Shown here: piece after piece, positions 21,236 through 29,655 of the stretch
How the letters are laid out: each line of letters begins with the position of its first letter
Numbering within the stretch: the first letter of the stretch is position 1
NCBI RefSeq assembly: GCF_000369525.1
Contig: NZ_KB850076.1
Location: 1 to 64,000, forward strand
Origin: Acinetobacter higginsii
Lineage (GTDB): Bacteria > Pseudomonadota > Gammaproteobacteria > Pseudomonadales > Moraxellaceae
Direction of reading: 5' to 3'
DNA length: 64,000 nucleotides
The notes under the pieces: generated by a model
The model's input: only the letters and a program-made list of their open reading frames with translations
Database searches by the model: none
Told to the model about the DNA's origin: nothing
Program-made: the position numbers and the translations under genes

Positions 21236-22282
21236 ATGAAATATCATTTTTTAGGAAACTCGGGTTTAAAAGTGTCAGAGTTGGGATTTGGTGCAGGGAC
21301 TCTAGGTGGGCAAGGACAAATCTTTGCTGCTTGGGGACAAGCCAGTCAGACTGAAGCCAATCAGATGATTCGCGCTGCTTTAGATGCGGGCATTAATTAC
21401 TTTGATACAGCAGATGTTTATTCAGATGGAGAGTCTGAACGAATGTTGGGTAAGGCACTTGCATCAGAACGGCAGCATACTATTATTTCGACCAAAATCG
21501 GTATTCGTAGCTCAGAACATCTCAATGATGCAGGATTTAGTCGGCATTATTTATTGTCCGCAGTTGAACAGTCATTAACTCGATTGGGAACGGATTATAT
21601 TGATGTATTACAGCTGCATCAGTTCGATAGCTTCACCGCATTACCTCAGCTAATGAAAACTTTAGATGAGTTAGTGCGTAGTGGTAAAGTCCGTTATATC
21701 GGCGCTTCAAATTTTGCAGGCTGGCAACTGATGAAAGCCCAAGCAATTGCTGAACAATATGGCTATGAAAAGTTTGTGGTGAATCAGGTCTATTACTCAT
21801 TGATCGGTCGTGATTATGAATGGGAGCTGATGCCCTTAAATGATGACCAGCAGATTGGTGCGGTGGTATGGAGCCCTCTAGGCTGGGGCAGATTGACGGG
21901 TAAATTTGATCGGGAGAATCCGATTCCAGCACAGAGTCGCTTACATGATACCGCGCAATTTGCGCCGCCAGTGAATGAAGCACATCTCTATGCTGTGATT
22001 GATGTGCTCAAACAGATTGCAGCAGAAACTGGCTATACGATTCCGCAAATTGCCTTAAATTGGTTATTACAGCGCCCAACGGTATCCAGTGTATTGATTG
22101 GTGCGCGTAATCAAACTCAACTGCAAGATAATCTTGTTGCCAAAGATATTCAGTTATCGATTGAACAGATTGAACGTTTAAATCAGGTCAGTGCGGTCTA
22201 TCCGCCTTATCCTTATTATCCTTATTGGAATGGACAGTTTACCGAACGCTTTAAGTCTATCGTCCCGTCCCAATTTATTTAA
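21236..22282 (+). CDS. aldo/keto reductase
   Basis: 348 residues from MKYHFLGNSGLKVSELGFG, a family-typical start with GAAGAGA just upstream; a TTG five codons earlier (21221) is possible. The AKR catalytic set is visible: Asp and Tyr in FDTADVYSDGESE, Lys in IISTKIG, His in LQLHQF, and the late NADPH-binding stretch SSVLIGARNQTQLQDNL. It reduces aldehydes or ketones with NADPH; the substrate is unknown. Control by the divergent LysR protein is inferred. Confidence 0.93.
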   Translation: MKYHFLGNSGLKVSELGFGAGTLGGQGQIFAAWGQASQTEANQMIRAALDAGINYFDTADVYSDGESERMLGKALASERQHTIISTKIGIRSSEHLNDAGFSRHYLLSAVEQSLTRLGTDYIDVLQLHQFDSFTALPQLMKTLDELVRSGKVRYIGASNFAGWQLMKAQAIAEQYGYEKFVVNQVYYSLIGRDYEWELMPLNDDQQIGAVVWSPLGWGRLTGKFDRENPIPAQSRLHDTAQFAPPVNEAHLYAVIDVLKQIAAETGYTIPQIALNWLLQRPTVSSVLIGARNQTQLQDNLVAKDIQLSIEQIERLNQVSAVYPPYPYYPYWNGQFTERFKSIVPSQFI

Positions 22283-22297
22283 CTGATGTTAAGCCGC

Positions 22298-22325
22298 ATA
22301 AAAATGCCCTCATTGGAGGGCATTG
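22298..22325 (-). terminator. terminator for the bestrophin-like gene
   Basis: The hairpin AATGCCCTC / GAGGGCATT is followed on the - strand by TTTTT. There is no U-run on the + strand, so it mainly ends the minus-strand gene. Confidence 0.8.
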
Positions 22326-22328
22326 AAA

Positions 22329-23240
22329 TTAGAGTAGGTTATGGTCATGCGCCTGAATTGGCGGTGGGGTTGGTCGACCTAAAGTTCCCAATAATTCAAT
22401 TTCAATTGAACGGACCATCGCATCCAGCGGTAAGTCATTGCTTTGTGTGCCGAAAGGCTCTTCTATTTCAGTGCTTAAAGCATCCAGACCTAAAAAGGTA
22501 TAGGCCAAAATACCGACCAATAGCGGTGTCACCAAGCCCAATAAAGAGCCAAGACTGAATGGCAGCATAAAGCAGAAGAAATACACAGTACGATTTAGTA
22601 AAACCGAATAGGCGAATGGAATTGGGGTATTCGCGATCCGGTCACAGCCAGTTTGCATTTCACTTAACGCGGCCACATGGCGGTTCATCTGGGTATAAAT
22701 AATATCCGAGATTTCGCCTTCTTTCATGGCCTGTAACAGTTCCCATTGAATTAGACTCAAGGTGTACTGCGGCGCATTATGCTGCTGATAGAGTTGGGTC
22801 AAGGCTTGTTGGCTCAGACCACTGGTTTCAGTCAGCTCGGTTGGATTGGCGGTTTGATGACGCAGGCGATCGCGCAGCACATTGGCAAATACAATCACAT
22901 TTTGAATGATACGTTCACGACGTGCTTGAGTCAGCACGCGGCAATCACGGTCAAAATGGCGTGCCGTGGCAATCAACACGCCCCAGAGTTTACGCGCTTC
23001 CCACCAGCGGTCATAACAAGCGGTATTCTTGAATCCCAAGAAAATGGACAGTACCACACCAATCAACGTGAAGCCGACTAATGGAATTTCCGGGAAACGA
23101 TATAGATTGACATACTCGACCCCGCCAATGATGGCAGAGATCAGCATCACGAAACCGAGAGAGGGCAAAATTTTGGGTAAAATTGTCCCTCGCCATGAGA
23201 ATAAAACTTTAAAAATACTCGGCTGGTCACGGACAATCAT
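22329..23240 (-). CDS. bestrophin family (UPF0187) ion channel-like membrane protein
   Basis: 303 residues. The start MIVRDQPSIFKVLFSWRGTI and the segment LGFKNTACYDRWWEARKLWG are family signatures (bestrophin/RFP-TM). Four or so membrane helices surround a cytosolic helical domain, and a conserved acidic stretch DALSTEIEEPFGTQSNDLPLD lies near the C-terminus. Bacterial homologues form pentameric channels, with cation selectivity reported in Klebsiella. It has its own terminator. Confidence 0.92.
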   Translation of the reverse strand: MIVRDQPSIFKVLFSWRGTILPKILPSLGFVMLISAIIGGVEYVNLYRFPEIPLVGFTLIGVVLSIFLGFKNTACYDRWWEARKLWGVLIATARHFDRDCRVLTQARRERIIQNVIVFANVLRDRLRHQTANPTELTETSGLSQQALTQLYQQHNAPQYTLSLIQWELLQAMKEGEISDIIYTQMNRHVAALSEMQTGCDRIANTPIPFAYSVLLNRTVYFFCFMLPFSLGSLLGLVTPLLVGILAYTFLGLDALSTEIEEPFGTQSNDLPLDAMVRSIEIELLGTLGRPTPPPIQAHDHNLL

Positions 23241-23284
23241 GTTATTTGAATCATTAATTTTATGTCTTGATATTCCTGTTTGAT

Positions 23285-24007
23285 TTAAGCTTTGTCAAGG
23301 CGAGATTGCTTGGTTTTAATAGGGTTGAGTAGTTGTTGTTCAGAAAATGAAAAATAGCCTTCTGGCGAAATAATAAAATGATCGATCAAGTGAATTTCCA
23401 GCAGTTTACAGGCTTGTTTGAGCTGTTGGGTTAGATAAATATCTTCGGTCGATGGTTGAGCAGTGCCATAAGGATGATTGTGTGCCACCACGATTTGGCA
23501 GGCCTGTTGTTGCAGGGCATAGCGTAGGGTTTGATTCAGTGAAACCGTGCAGGAATGAAGGGAGCCAAAGAACAGCTTTTTAAAATGCAATTTTCTGAGT
23601 TCGGCATCTAAGCACAGCACCGCAAAAACTTCCTGTTTTTCACCTTGCAGTTCATAGCGTAAATAGTCGAGCACCAGGGTTGACGTATCCAGACAAAGCC
23701 GTTGTTGCTGGAAATGATTATTCAGATAACGACGTCCTAATTCTTTTACCGCCATCAGCTGCGCATATTTGGTGGAGGCTATGCCATTAAATTGTGATAA
23801 ATCTTCAAAATTGGCATCAAATATCAAATTAAGTCCGCCAAAATGTTGAATCAAAATACGCGCCAATTCCACCGCAGAGTGCTGTTTTGAGCCTGAACGC
23901 AGAAAAATCGCCAACAGTTCAGCATCGGATAAGCTTTGCGGACCTTGGGACAAAAGTCGTTCTCTTGGGCGCTCTTGCTCGGGCCAAGTTTTAATAGATT
24001 GATTCAA
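23285..24007 (-). CDS. radC: RadC family JAMM/MPN+ protein
   Basis: 240 residues. The N-terminal helix-hairpin-helix-like region is RPRERLLSQGPQSLSDAELLAIFL, then comes the JAB/MPN domain with the metal motif AHNHPYGTAQPSTED (HxH, Ser, Asp). The name RadC is historical; a DNA repair role in E. coli was later questioned. Its function is unresolved. It is divergent from coaBC, as in many proteobacteria. Confidence 0.95.
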   Translation of the reverse strand: MNQSIKTWPEQERPRERLLSQGPQSLSDAELLAIFLRSGSKQHSAVELARILIQHFGGLNLIFDANFEDLSQFNGIASTKYAQLMAVKELGRRYLNNHFQQQRLCLDTSTLVLDYLRYELQGEKQEVFAVLCLDAELRKLHFKKLFFGSLHSCTVSLNQTLRYALQQQACQIVVAHNHPYGTAQPSTEDIYLTQQLKQACKLLEIHLIDHFIISPEGYFSFSEQQLLNPIKTKQSRLDKA

Positions 24008-24203
24008 TCGTTAATTTCCTTTTGATTTTATTGTGATTATTTTTTTAACGGGCAAAGATAATTGCACGTCTTTTGCTTTTAGATTGCATCATGTCAGCAC
24101 GATTTTCGATTATCGTCAGTGCTGAAATGTTGAGGGTGCTACTTGGGTATCGACTTATTTAATGCTATTGTGAGCGCCACTGCAACAGTAAGGTATCCTG
24201 TTT

Positions 24204-25460
24204 GTGAGCTTCGATCTAAGTGTTATTCCCCATAAAAACATTATATTAGCGGTTACAGGTGGTATTGCTGCCTATAAAAGTGCCATCTTGGTGCGCCGTT
24301 TAAAAGATTTCGGTTTTGATGTCCGTGTGGTCATGACCCATGGCGCACAAGCATTTATTACCCCACTCACTTTTCAAGCACTTTCAGGCAATCCTGTGCA
24401 TACCGAATTGCTTGATCCTGAAGCCGAAGCAGGCATGGGACATATCGAATTGGCACGTTGGGCCGATTTGGTTCTGGTGGCACCTGCCAGCTGTGACACG
24501 ATTGCAAAATTTGCCAATGGCTTGGCAGATGATCTGCTCAGCACTTTATATCTGGCAACCAAAGCACCTGTTTGGGTTGCACCAGCTATGAATCAGCAAA
24601 TGTGGGCAGCAAAAGCCACACAACGCAATTTGCAAACCTTGGTCGAAGATGGCGTTCATGTGATCATGCCAGATGCAGGCGAGCAAGCCTGTGGTGATGT
24701 CGGTTTAGGTCGTATGCCTGAGCCCGAAGATTTAGCGCGTCAAGTTGCTGCCTATTTCCATAAGGCACAACGTGCCTTGGCCGAAAAATTTGGTTTGTTG
24801 GCAGGCAAGCGCGTCACCATTACCGCTGGACCAACGCGTGAAGCGATTGACCCTGTACGTTATATTTCCAACCATAGTACTGGCAAAATGGGTTTTGCCT
24901 TGGCAGCAGCTTGTTATGCAGCAGGGGCAAAAGTCACCTTGGTGGCAGGACCTGTCAGTTTGGATACGCCGAATGGTGTGCAACGTATGAATGTCAGTTC
25001 TGCGATGCAGATGCTTGATGTCAGCATGAACCAACTGAAAGATGGTTGTGACATCTTTATCGCAACGGCAGCAGTGGCGGATTATCGTGTGGCACAAGTG
25101 GCTGAGCATAAGATTAAGAAAGCCGGTGATGAGCTTGCGGTGGCTTTGGTCAAAAATCCGGATATCGTAGCGACCATTGCACAGCAGGAACAACGTCCAT
25201 TCATGGTTGGCTTTGCTGCTGAAACGCAAAATGTTGAAGAATACGCTGCTGGTAAGTTAGTGGCGAAAAAATTGGACATGATTGCCTGCAATGATGTGTC
25301 ACGTCCAGATATCGGTTTTGCCTCAGACGAAAATGCGATGACCGTGTTTTTTGCCCAGTCTTATCATATGAAAAAGCGTGAGTTGGAAAAGGCATCAAAA
25401 CAAGAGATTTCGCAGCAGTTGGTTGAGTCGATTGCCGATGCTTTACGCCGTCGCCTATAA
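24204..25460 (+). CDS. coaBC: bifunctional phosphopantothenoylcysteine decarboxylase / phosphopantothenate-cysteine ligase
   Basis: 418 residues, starting at GTG (SFDLSVIPHKNIILAVTGGIAAYK). The CoaC half (FMN, residues 1-190) has TGGIAAYKSA, the segment LARWADLVLVAPAS, PAMNQQMW and the Cys-containing flap ACGDVGLGRM. The CoaB half has the ligase motifs TAGPTREAIDPVRYISNHST, AAVADYR and the Lys in EHKIKKAGDE. It makes 4'-phosphopantetheine precursor for coenzyme A. A GTG start is needed, because the next in-frame ATG is far inside the domain. Confidence 0.97.
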   Translation: MSFDLSVIPHKNIILAVTGGIAAYKSAILVRRLKDFGFDVRVVMTHGAQAFITPLTFQALSGNPVHTELLDPEAEAGMGHIELARWADLVLVAPASCDTIAKFANGLADDLLSTLYLATKAPVWVAPAMNQQMWAAKATQRNLQTLVEDGVHVIMPDAGEQACGDVGLGRMPEPEDLARQVAAYFHKAQRALAEKFGLLAGKRVTITAGPTREAIDPVRYISNHSTGKMGFALAAACYAAGAKVTLVAGPVSLDTPNGVQRMNVSSAMQMLDVSMNQLKDGCDIFIATAAVADYRVAQVAEHKIKKAGDELAVALVKNPDIVATIAQQEQRPFMVGFAAETQNVEEYAAGKLVAKKLDMIACNDVSRPDIGFASDENAMTVFFAQSYHMKKRELEKASKQEISQQLVESIADALRRRL

Positions 25461-25484
25461 AGCCTGAACGCGATCTTTTTTATC

Positions 25485-25512
25485 AAAATGCAACGATTTC
25501 GTTGCATTTTTT
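25485..25512 (+). terminator. coaBC terminator
   Basis: AAATGCAACGA / TCGTTGCATTTTTT hairpin with a U-run, placed 25 bases after the coaBC stop codon. Confidence 0.88.
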
Positions 25513-25614
25513 ATGTATGCTAAATCAGCAATTGCCATTGATGCTCTAAAGTCAAAGCACGATGTTTTGCGTCAATAAATTAAGCATAGCCACAGTTTTT
25601 GATAGGATATCCGA

Positions 25615-25992
25615 ATGATTAAAAAAACTTTAGCCACCGTTGTGATGTTATCCGCGTTTGCATTTAGCCATACGGCAATGGCTGCGGGTTTAGAAGATGA
25701 CATGAAAACGCTGGGCAAGAATTATAAAGCGTTTAACCAAGCTGCAACGCCACAGGCTGCAACCACAGCTTTGGATAATATGCGTGCTGCTGCGACTCAT
25801 TCAAAACAGTATAAATTGGCGCCGAATACCACTGAAAAAGTGCCAGCCTCTACCGCTTTATTTGACCAAATTATTGTAGAAATTGATAAAGCCAAATTGC
25901 TGGTTCAAGCGGGCAAGCTGGATGACGCCAAAAAGCAAGGCAAAAAGATTGCTGAATTACGTGACCAAGGGCATAAATATTACACCCATTAA
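25615..25992 (+). CDS. cybC: periplasmic cytochrome b562 family protein
   Basis: 125 residues. A signal peptide is cut near AMAAGLED. The mature four-helix protein begins LEDDMKTLGKNYKAF, placing Met at the position of the axial heme ligand Met7 of E. coli b562. The C-terminal LRDQGHKYYTH places a His at the other axial ligand (His102). Between them lie the helical DNMRAAATHS and DDAKKQGKKI. It should bind one b-type heme in the periplasm; its redox partners are unknown. A terminator follows. Confidence 0.88.
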   Translation: MIKKTLATVVMLSAFAFSHTAMAAGLEDDMKTLGKNYKAFNQAATPQAATTALDNMRAAATHSKQYKLAPNTTEKVPASTALFDQIIVEIDKAKLLVQAGKLDDAKKQGKKIAELRDQGHKYYTH

Positions 25993-26021
25993 GCGATAAA
26001 GGTCGTTCATCGACATGATAG

Positions 26022-26051
26022 AGCTGTACTTCCAAGAAGTACGGCTTTTTT
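26022..26051 (+). terminator. cybC terminator
   Basis: The hairpin AGCTGTACTTC / AAGTACGGCT is followed by TTTTTT, shortly after the cytochrome gene. Confidence 0.82.
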
Positions 26052-26160
26052 ATTGATCTTGGAGTGGATAGAAAGACAAAGGTGAGACTGAGCATGATTC
26101 AGATTTTCATGGAATGGCAAAGTTGCTACAGTGAAAACATGAATGATGAGAGGTGATGAT

Positions 26161-27006
26161 ATGTCCTCACAACAACGTAATTATGAGCGTATTGCTCAAG
26201 CGATTGACTATATTCAACAGAACTTTCAGCAACAGCCACAATTGGATGAGGTCGCTGCACATATTCATTTAAGTCCAGCACATTTTCAGCGCTTATTTAC
26301 TGAGTGGGTCGGCACCAGTCCGAAAAAGTTTTTGCAATATATTAGTGTTGAACATGCCAAGAAAATTTTAAAACAAGAGCAGGGCAGTATTTTTGATGCA
26401 ACCTTTGCCACAGGACTGTCCAGTACCAGTCGATTGCACGATCTATTTATTCAGATTGAAGGTATGACCCCGGCCGAATATAAACATGGTGGACAGAGCC
26501 TGACGATTCATTATCAATTCGCAGAGACCTTGTTTGGTGAAGTGCTGATTGCATCTACACATAAAGGCATTTGTGCGCTGAGTTTTGTGGACAATCAGGC
26601 TGATGCTTTGCAGCAGTTAACAGCACAATTTCCTCAGGCCGTGATTATTGAACAGATCGATGCATTTCAACAAAGTGCGTTAGCCTTGTTTCAAAAAGAG
26701 CAACCACAATTGGCAGAGATTAAACTGCATTTAAAAGGCACCGAGTTTCAGCTTAAAGTATGGCAAAGTCTGCTCAAGATTCCGATGGGGCAGCTCTCTA
26801 CCTATGGTGAGTTGGCAAAGGCGATTGAACATCCCAAAGCCGCACGAGCGGTCGGCACAGCCATTGGCAGTAATCCTGTAGCATTTCTGATCCCGTGTCA
26901 TCGGGTGATTCAGTCTACAGGGGCTTTTGGTGGCTATGAGTGGGGAACATTGCGTAAAACAGCATTGATCGGTTGGGAAGGTGTGCAAACTCATGCAGCC
27001 ATCTGA
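26161..27006 (+). CDS. AraC-type HTH / O6-methylguanine-DNA methyltransferase (Ada-like without zinc domain)
   Basis: 281 residues from MSSQQRNYERIAQ, with GAGGTG upstream; a start 6 codons earlier has weaker support. Residues 1-100 are an AraC-type double HTH (LDEVAAHIHLSPAHFQRLFTEW, then MTPAEYKHGG). The C-terminal half is the Ogt/Ada-C domain with PCHRVI (methyl-accepting Cys) and FGGYEWG. It transfers methyl groups from O6-methylguanine to itself. The N-terminal zinc domain that makes E. coli Ada a methyl-phosphotriester sensor is absent, and a separate zinc-domain gene lies downstream. First gene of a four-gene overlapping operon. Confidence 0.93.
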   Translation: MSSQQRNYERIAQAIDYIQQNFQQQPQLDEVAAHIHLSPAHFQRLFTEWVGTSPKKFLQYISVEHAKKILKQEQGSIFDATFATGLSSTSRLHDLFIQIEGMTPAEYKHGGQSLTIHYQFAETLFGEVLIASTHKGICALSFVDNQADALQQLTAQFPQAVIIEQIDAFQQSALALFQKEQPQLAEIKLHLKGTEFQLKVWQSLLKIPMGQLSTYGELAKAIEHPKAARAVGTAIGSNPVAFLIPCHRVIQSTGAFGGYEWGTLRKTALIGWEGVQTHAAI

Positions 27007-27730
27007 ATTGACACAAATCCAAACCGTGATTGATAAGATTCAAACAGCGGATTGGGATGATATTACTGAGCAAATGCACCAACAGGGCTTTGCCCTGATT
27101 GAGCAGGTTCTATCGACCGAGCTATGTGAAATGCTGAAACAGGCATATCCGCAAACCGAACTGTATCGTAAGACCGTAGAAATGCAGCGTTATCGTTTTG
27201 GTCGAGGTGAATATAAATATTTTACCTACCCATTGCCGAATCTGATTGAGCGGATACGGCATGAGATCTATCCCTATTTGGTACCAATTGCCAATGCATG
27301 GTTTCGGGTGCTGAAGTTAGAACACTCCTTTCCATCCTTTCATCCTGAATTTCTACAGCAGTGCCATCAACAGGGACAAACGTTGGCAACACCACTGATT
27401 TTGAAATATGGACAAGGCGGCTTTAATACGCTTCATCAGGACTTATATGGTGAGGTGTATTTCCCGATACAGCTAGTGATTGTATTGAGTCAGCCGAATG
27501 TGGATTTTAGTGGCGGAGAATTGGTTTTTACCCAACAAATTCCTAGAGCGCAATCCAAAGCTATGGTGATGCAACCACAGCAGGGTGATCTGCTGATTTT
27601 CACCACCCAATTTAAACCTGAAAAAGGCAGTCAAGGCTATTATCGGGTGCAGATGAAGCATGGTGTCAGCCCAATTCACCAAGGGGAGCGCTATAGCTTA
27701 GGCATCATTTTCCATGATGCGGTGAGTTAG
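26993..27730 (+). CDS. 2-oxoglutarate/Fe(II)-dependent oxygenase
   Basis: 245 residues from MQPSELTQIQTV; GTG 12 bases upstream is an alternative. It overlaps the 3' end of the HTH-Ogt gene by 14 bases. The double-stranded beta-helix motifs are HQDLYGEVYFP (HxD iron site), GGELVFTQQ, and the distal HG of MKHGVSPIHQGERYSLG, where His and Arg bind iron and 2-oxoglutarate. It is not AlkB itself. Placement inside an alkylation repair operon suggests a role with damaged nucleic acid or protein, but that is inference. Confidence 0.88.
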   Translation: MQPSELTQIQTVIDKIQTADWDDITEQMHQQGFALIEQVLSTELCEMLKQAYPQTELYRKTVEMQRYRFGRGEYKYFTYPLPNLIERIRHEIYPYLVPIANAWFRVLKLEHSFPSFHPEFLQQCHQQGQTLATPLILKYGQGGFNTLHQDLYGEVYFPIQLVIVLSQPNVDFSGGELVFTQQIPRAQSKAMVMQPQQGDLLIFTTQFKPEKGSQGYYRVQMKHGVSPIHQGERYSLGIIFHDAVS

Positions 27731-27734
27731 TCTG

Positions 27735-27980
27735 ATGTGGAGACATTATGAGTTAACGCAGACCGAGTTACATCAGAAACTGAAACAGCACCAGATTGTA
27801 TTTGCAGGCAATGCACAGCTTAAAATTTATGGCCGTTTGACCTGTGCTTCAGGGAAGCGCATGCTGAAAAACAATCGGGTATTTTTTGTCGATGAGCAAG
27901 AAGCAATTGCACAAGGTTTCCGACCATGTGGACATTGTATGCAGCAAGCCTATAAGAAGTGGAAAGATGCAACTATTTGA
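27735..27980 (+). CDS. stand-alone Ada-type metal-binding domain protein
   Basis: 81 residues. It aligns with the N-terminal zinc domain of Ada: KIYGRLTCASGKRML, NNRVFF, and GFRPCGHC. Three of the four Ada zinc-ligand cysteines are present (the Cys equivalent to Cys42 and the PCxxC pair), but the nucleophilic Cys38 position is Gly. It therefore cannot act as methyl acceptor in the usual way. It may be a DNA- or metal-binding partner of the HTH-Ogt protein, or belong to the wider group of stand-alone Ada-like zinc modules. The stop codon overlaps the alkB start. Confidence 0.8.
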   Translation: MWRHYELTQTELHQKLKQHQIVFAGNAQLKIYGRLTCASGKRMLKNNRVFFVDEQEAIAQGFRPCGHCMQQAYKKWKDATI

Positions 27981-28575
27981 TATTGAAGCTGATCCAAGTC
28001 AGAATCATTTGCCTTATGACGGCACGGTACAGTACTACGGCAAAGTGGTGCAGACCGCAGCGGCAGATCATTATTTTGATCAACTGATGCAGACCATTGC
28101 ATGGGAAAATGATCAGGCACTGATCTTTGGAAAGTTATTGACGACTAAACGTAAAGTAGCGTGGTATGGAGATCGACGCTTTGAATATACCTATTCCAAT
28201 ATGAATAAATATGCTTTGCCGTGGACACAGGAATTACTGGAGTTAAAACAACTGGCCGAAAGTTTAACGAGGGAGACATTCAACTCTTGTTTGCTCAATC
28301 TTTACCATAGCGGTGAAGAGGGGATGGCGTGGCATAGCGATGGTGAAACGGATTTAAAAAAAGATGGCGCGATTGCCTCATTTAGTTTTGGTGCCGAGCG
28401 TAAATTCGCATTTAAACATAAGCAGAGCAAAGAAAAAGTCGAACTTTATTTAGAACATGGTAGCTTATTGGTGATGAAAGACACCACGCAGACCTATTGG
28501 CTGCATCGTTTACCACCGACCAAAAAAGTCAGTACGGCACGGGTGAATCTGACCTTTAGAACCATTGTGGAATAA
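27967..28575 (+). CDS. alkB: AlkB family alpha-ketoglutarate-dependent DNA repair dioxygenase
   Basis: 202 residues from MQLFDIEADPSQNH, with GTGGAAAG upstream and a 14-base overlap with the preceding gene; a longer frame to 27886 lies within that gene and is rejected. Motifs are NLYHSGEEGMAWHSDGE (iron-binding HxD), WLHRLPPTKK (distal His) and ARVNLTFRT (RxNxTxR for 2-oxoglutarate). It removes methyl groups from 1-methyladenine and 3-methylcytosine as formaldehyde. Length matches the ALKBH2/3-like bacterial subgroup. Confidence 0.95.
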   Translation: MQLFDIEADPSQNHLPYDGTVQYYGKVVQTAAADHYFDQLMQTIAWENDQALIFGKLLTTKRKVAWYGDRRFEYTYSNMNKYALPWTQELLELKQLAESLTRETFNSCLLNLYHSGEEGMAWHSDGETDLKKDGAIASFSFGAERKFAFKHKQSKEKVELYLEHGSLLVMKDTTQTYWLHRLPPTKKVSTARVNLTFRTIVE

Positions 28576-28587
28576 GGCTACTCAATA

Positions 28588-29076
28588 TTAAACATAGTGA
28601 TAGAGCTCAACATCTGAAAACGTTGCATTAAAAGCCTCAATCAAGCCATTAATCTGCTCAGTTTGGTCGGGAACCAGCATCCAATAAGGATTTTCATTCG
28701 AGATCAGCAGCAAGGCCAGACCATGTTGTTCTGCAACCGCATAGATATTGTCAAATAAAATCGCATAGATATGTTCAGCAAAATCAATTTCATTCTGCTG
28801 TTCTGGGGCGCTCTCTGCATATTCAGCAAAGATTTGTTCAACCTCAGCTTCAATACGATTATTCAGTTGTTCAATATCGACTTGGGCTTGTTGTAGTTGA
28901 TAGCACTTGTCGGTGTCATTGTCATAGTATTCTTTTAACTCAACATATTGAATGTTGGAATGTAAGGTGTTGGCCCAATTGATAAATTGATGAAAATCGT
29001 GTGCATGAGCAGGATGAGGAACCTGTGTTAGTTCAGGAAAGACCTGTTGGCATAGCGGATAAAGTGTTGTGGTCAT
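28588..29076 (-). CDS. hypothetical acidic protein
   Basis: 162 residues, strongly acidic, with no signal peptide or membrane helix. Visible parts are a helical central region (QAQVDIEQLNNRIEAEVEQIF), an acidic helix EQQNEIDFAEHIYAILF and a C-terminal segment ENPYWMLVPDQTEQINGLIE. No family is recognised with confidence; the size and composition resemble SUKH-like or DUF-type cytosolic proteins, but no signature is present. It is convergent with alkB and separated from secB by a terminator, so it is a single-gene unit. Confidence 0.72.
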   Translation of the reverse strand: MTTTLYPLCQQVFPELTQVPHPAHAHDFHQFINWANTLHSNIQYVELKEYYDNDTDKCYQLQQAQVDIEQLNNRIEAEVEQIFAEYAESAPEQQNEIDFAEHIYAILFDNIYAVAEQHGLALLLISNENPYWMLVPDQTEQINGLIEAFNATFSDVELYHYV

Positions 29077-29115
29077 GGTTTATTCTCGTTTTATTCGGAT
29101 CTTTTTTATTATGAT

Positions 29116-29147
29116 AAAAAAACCACAGCAGTTGCTGTGGTTTTTTT
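29116..29147 (-). terminator. terminator after secB (minus strand)
   Basis: AAACCACAGCA / TGCTGTGGTTT hairpin with A-run on one side and T-run on the other. On the - strand it follows secB and separates that operon from the hypothetical gene downstream. Confidence 0.88.
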
Positions 29148-29164
29148 GATTCACGGCTAAAGCC

Positions 29165-29623
29165 TTATGCTTGACCTTGCGCATCTGCATCCGCTTGTAG
29201 GCGTTGCATGTTTGCTTCAAATTCAGCATCAAAGTTGATTGGTGTAAGCAGCAATTGCGGGAAGCTACCTTTAGTCACTAAATCATTCACTGCTTCACGT
29301 AAGAACGGGAACAAGATATTTGGGCAGTAAGCACCTAAGATGTATGGGAGGCGATCTTCTTCTACACCATCAACCAAGAAAATCCCTGATTGAGTTACAT
29401 CAACGATGAACGCAGTTTCATTTTCGTTGTTTGCTTGAACCACAACTTTTAAAGACACTTCATAGTGAGTTGGATCAATTTTTTCTGCTGCAGAAGATAA
29501 ATTGATGTTCAGTTCAGGTTGCCATTGCTTGGTAAAAACTTGTGCACCTGGAACTTCAAAAGAAATGTCTTTGGTATAGATACGTTCTAACGCGAGTTGT
29601 GGTTGAACTTGTTCTTCGCTCAT
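29165..29623 (-). CDS. secB: protein-export chaperone SecB
   Basis: 152 residues. Signature segments include ERIYTKDISFEVPGAQVF, then NIDVTQSGIF-like VDVTQSGIFLVDG and PYILGAYCPNILFPFLREAV. SecB tetramers hold preproteins unfolded and hand them to SecA for export through SecYEG. It is last of three genes (rhodanese, grxC, secB), the usual proteobacterial order. A terminator follows. Confidence 0.97.
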   Translation of the reverse strand: MSEEQVQPQLALERIYTKDISFEVPGAQVFTKQWQPELNINLSSAAEKIDPTHYEVSLKVVVQANNENETAFIVDVTQSGIFLVDGVEEDRLPYILGAYCPNILFPFLREAVNDLVTKGSFPQLLLTPINFDAEFEANMQRLQADADAQGQA

Positions 29624-29655
29624 TGTTTTTCCTTAAATCTTGGATTTAGATGTTG

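Noticed and set aside
24008..24203. Search for a small gene or RNA between radC and coaBC
   Set aside because: The spacer is A/T-rich with an imperfect AGCAC/GTGCT pairing; no ORF with a ribosome site or terminator was found.
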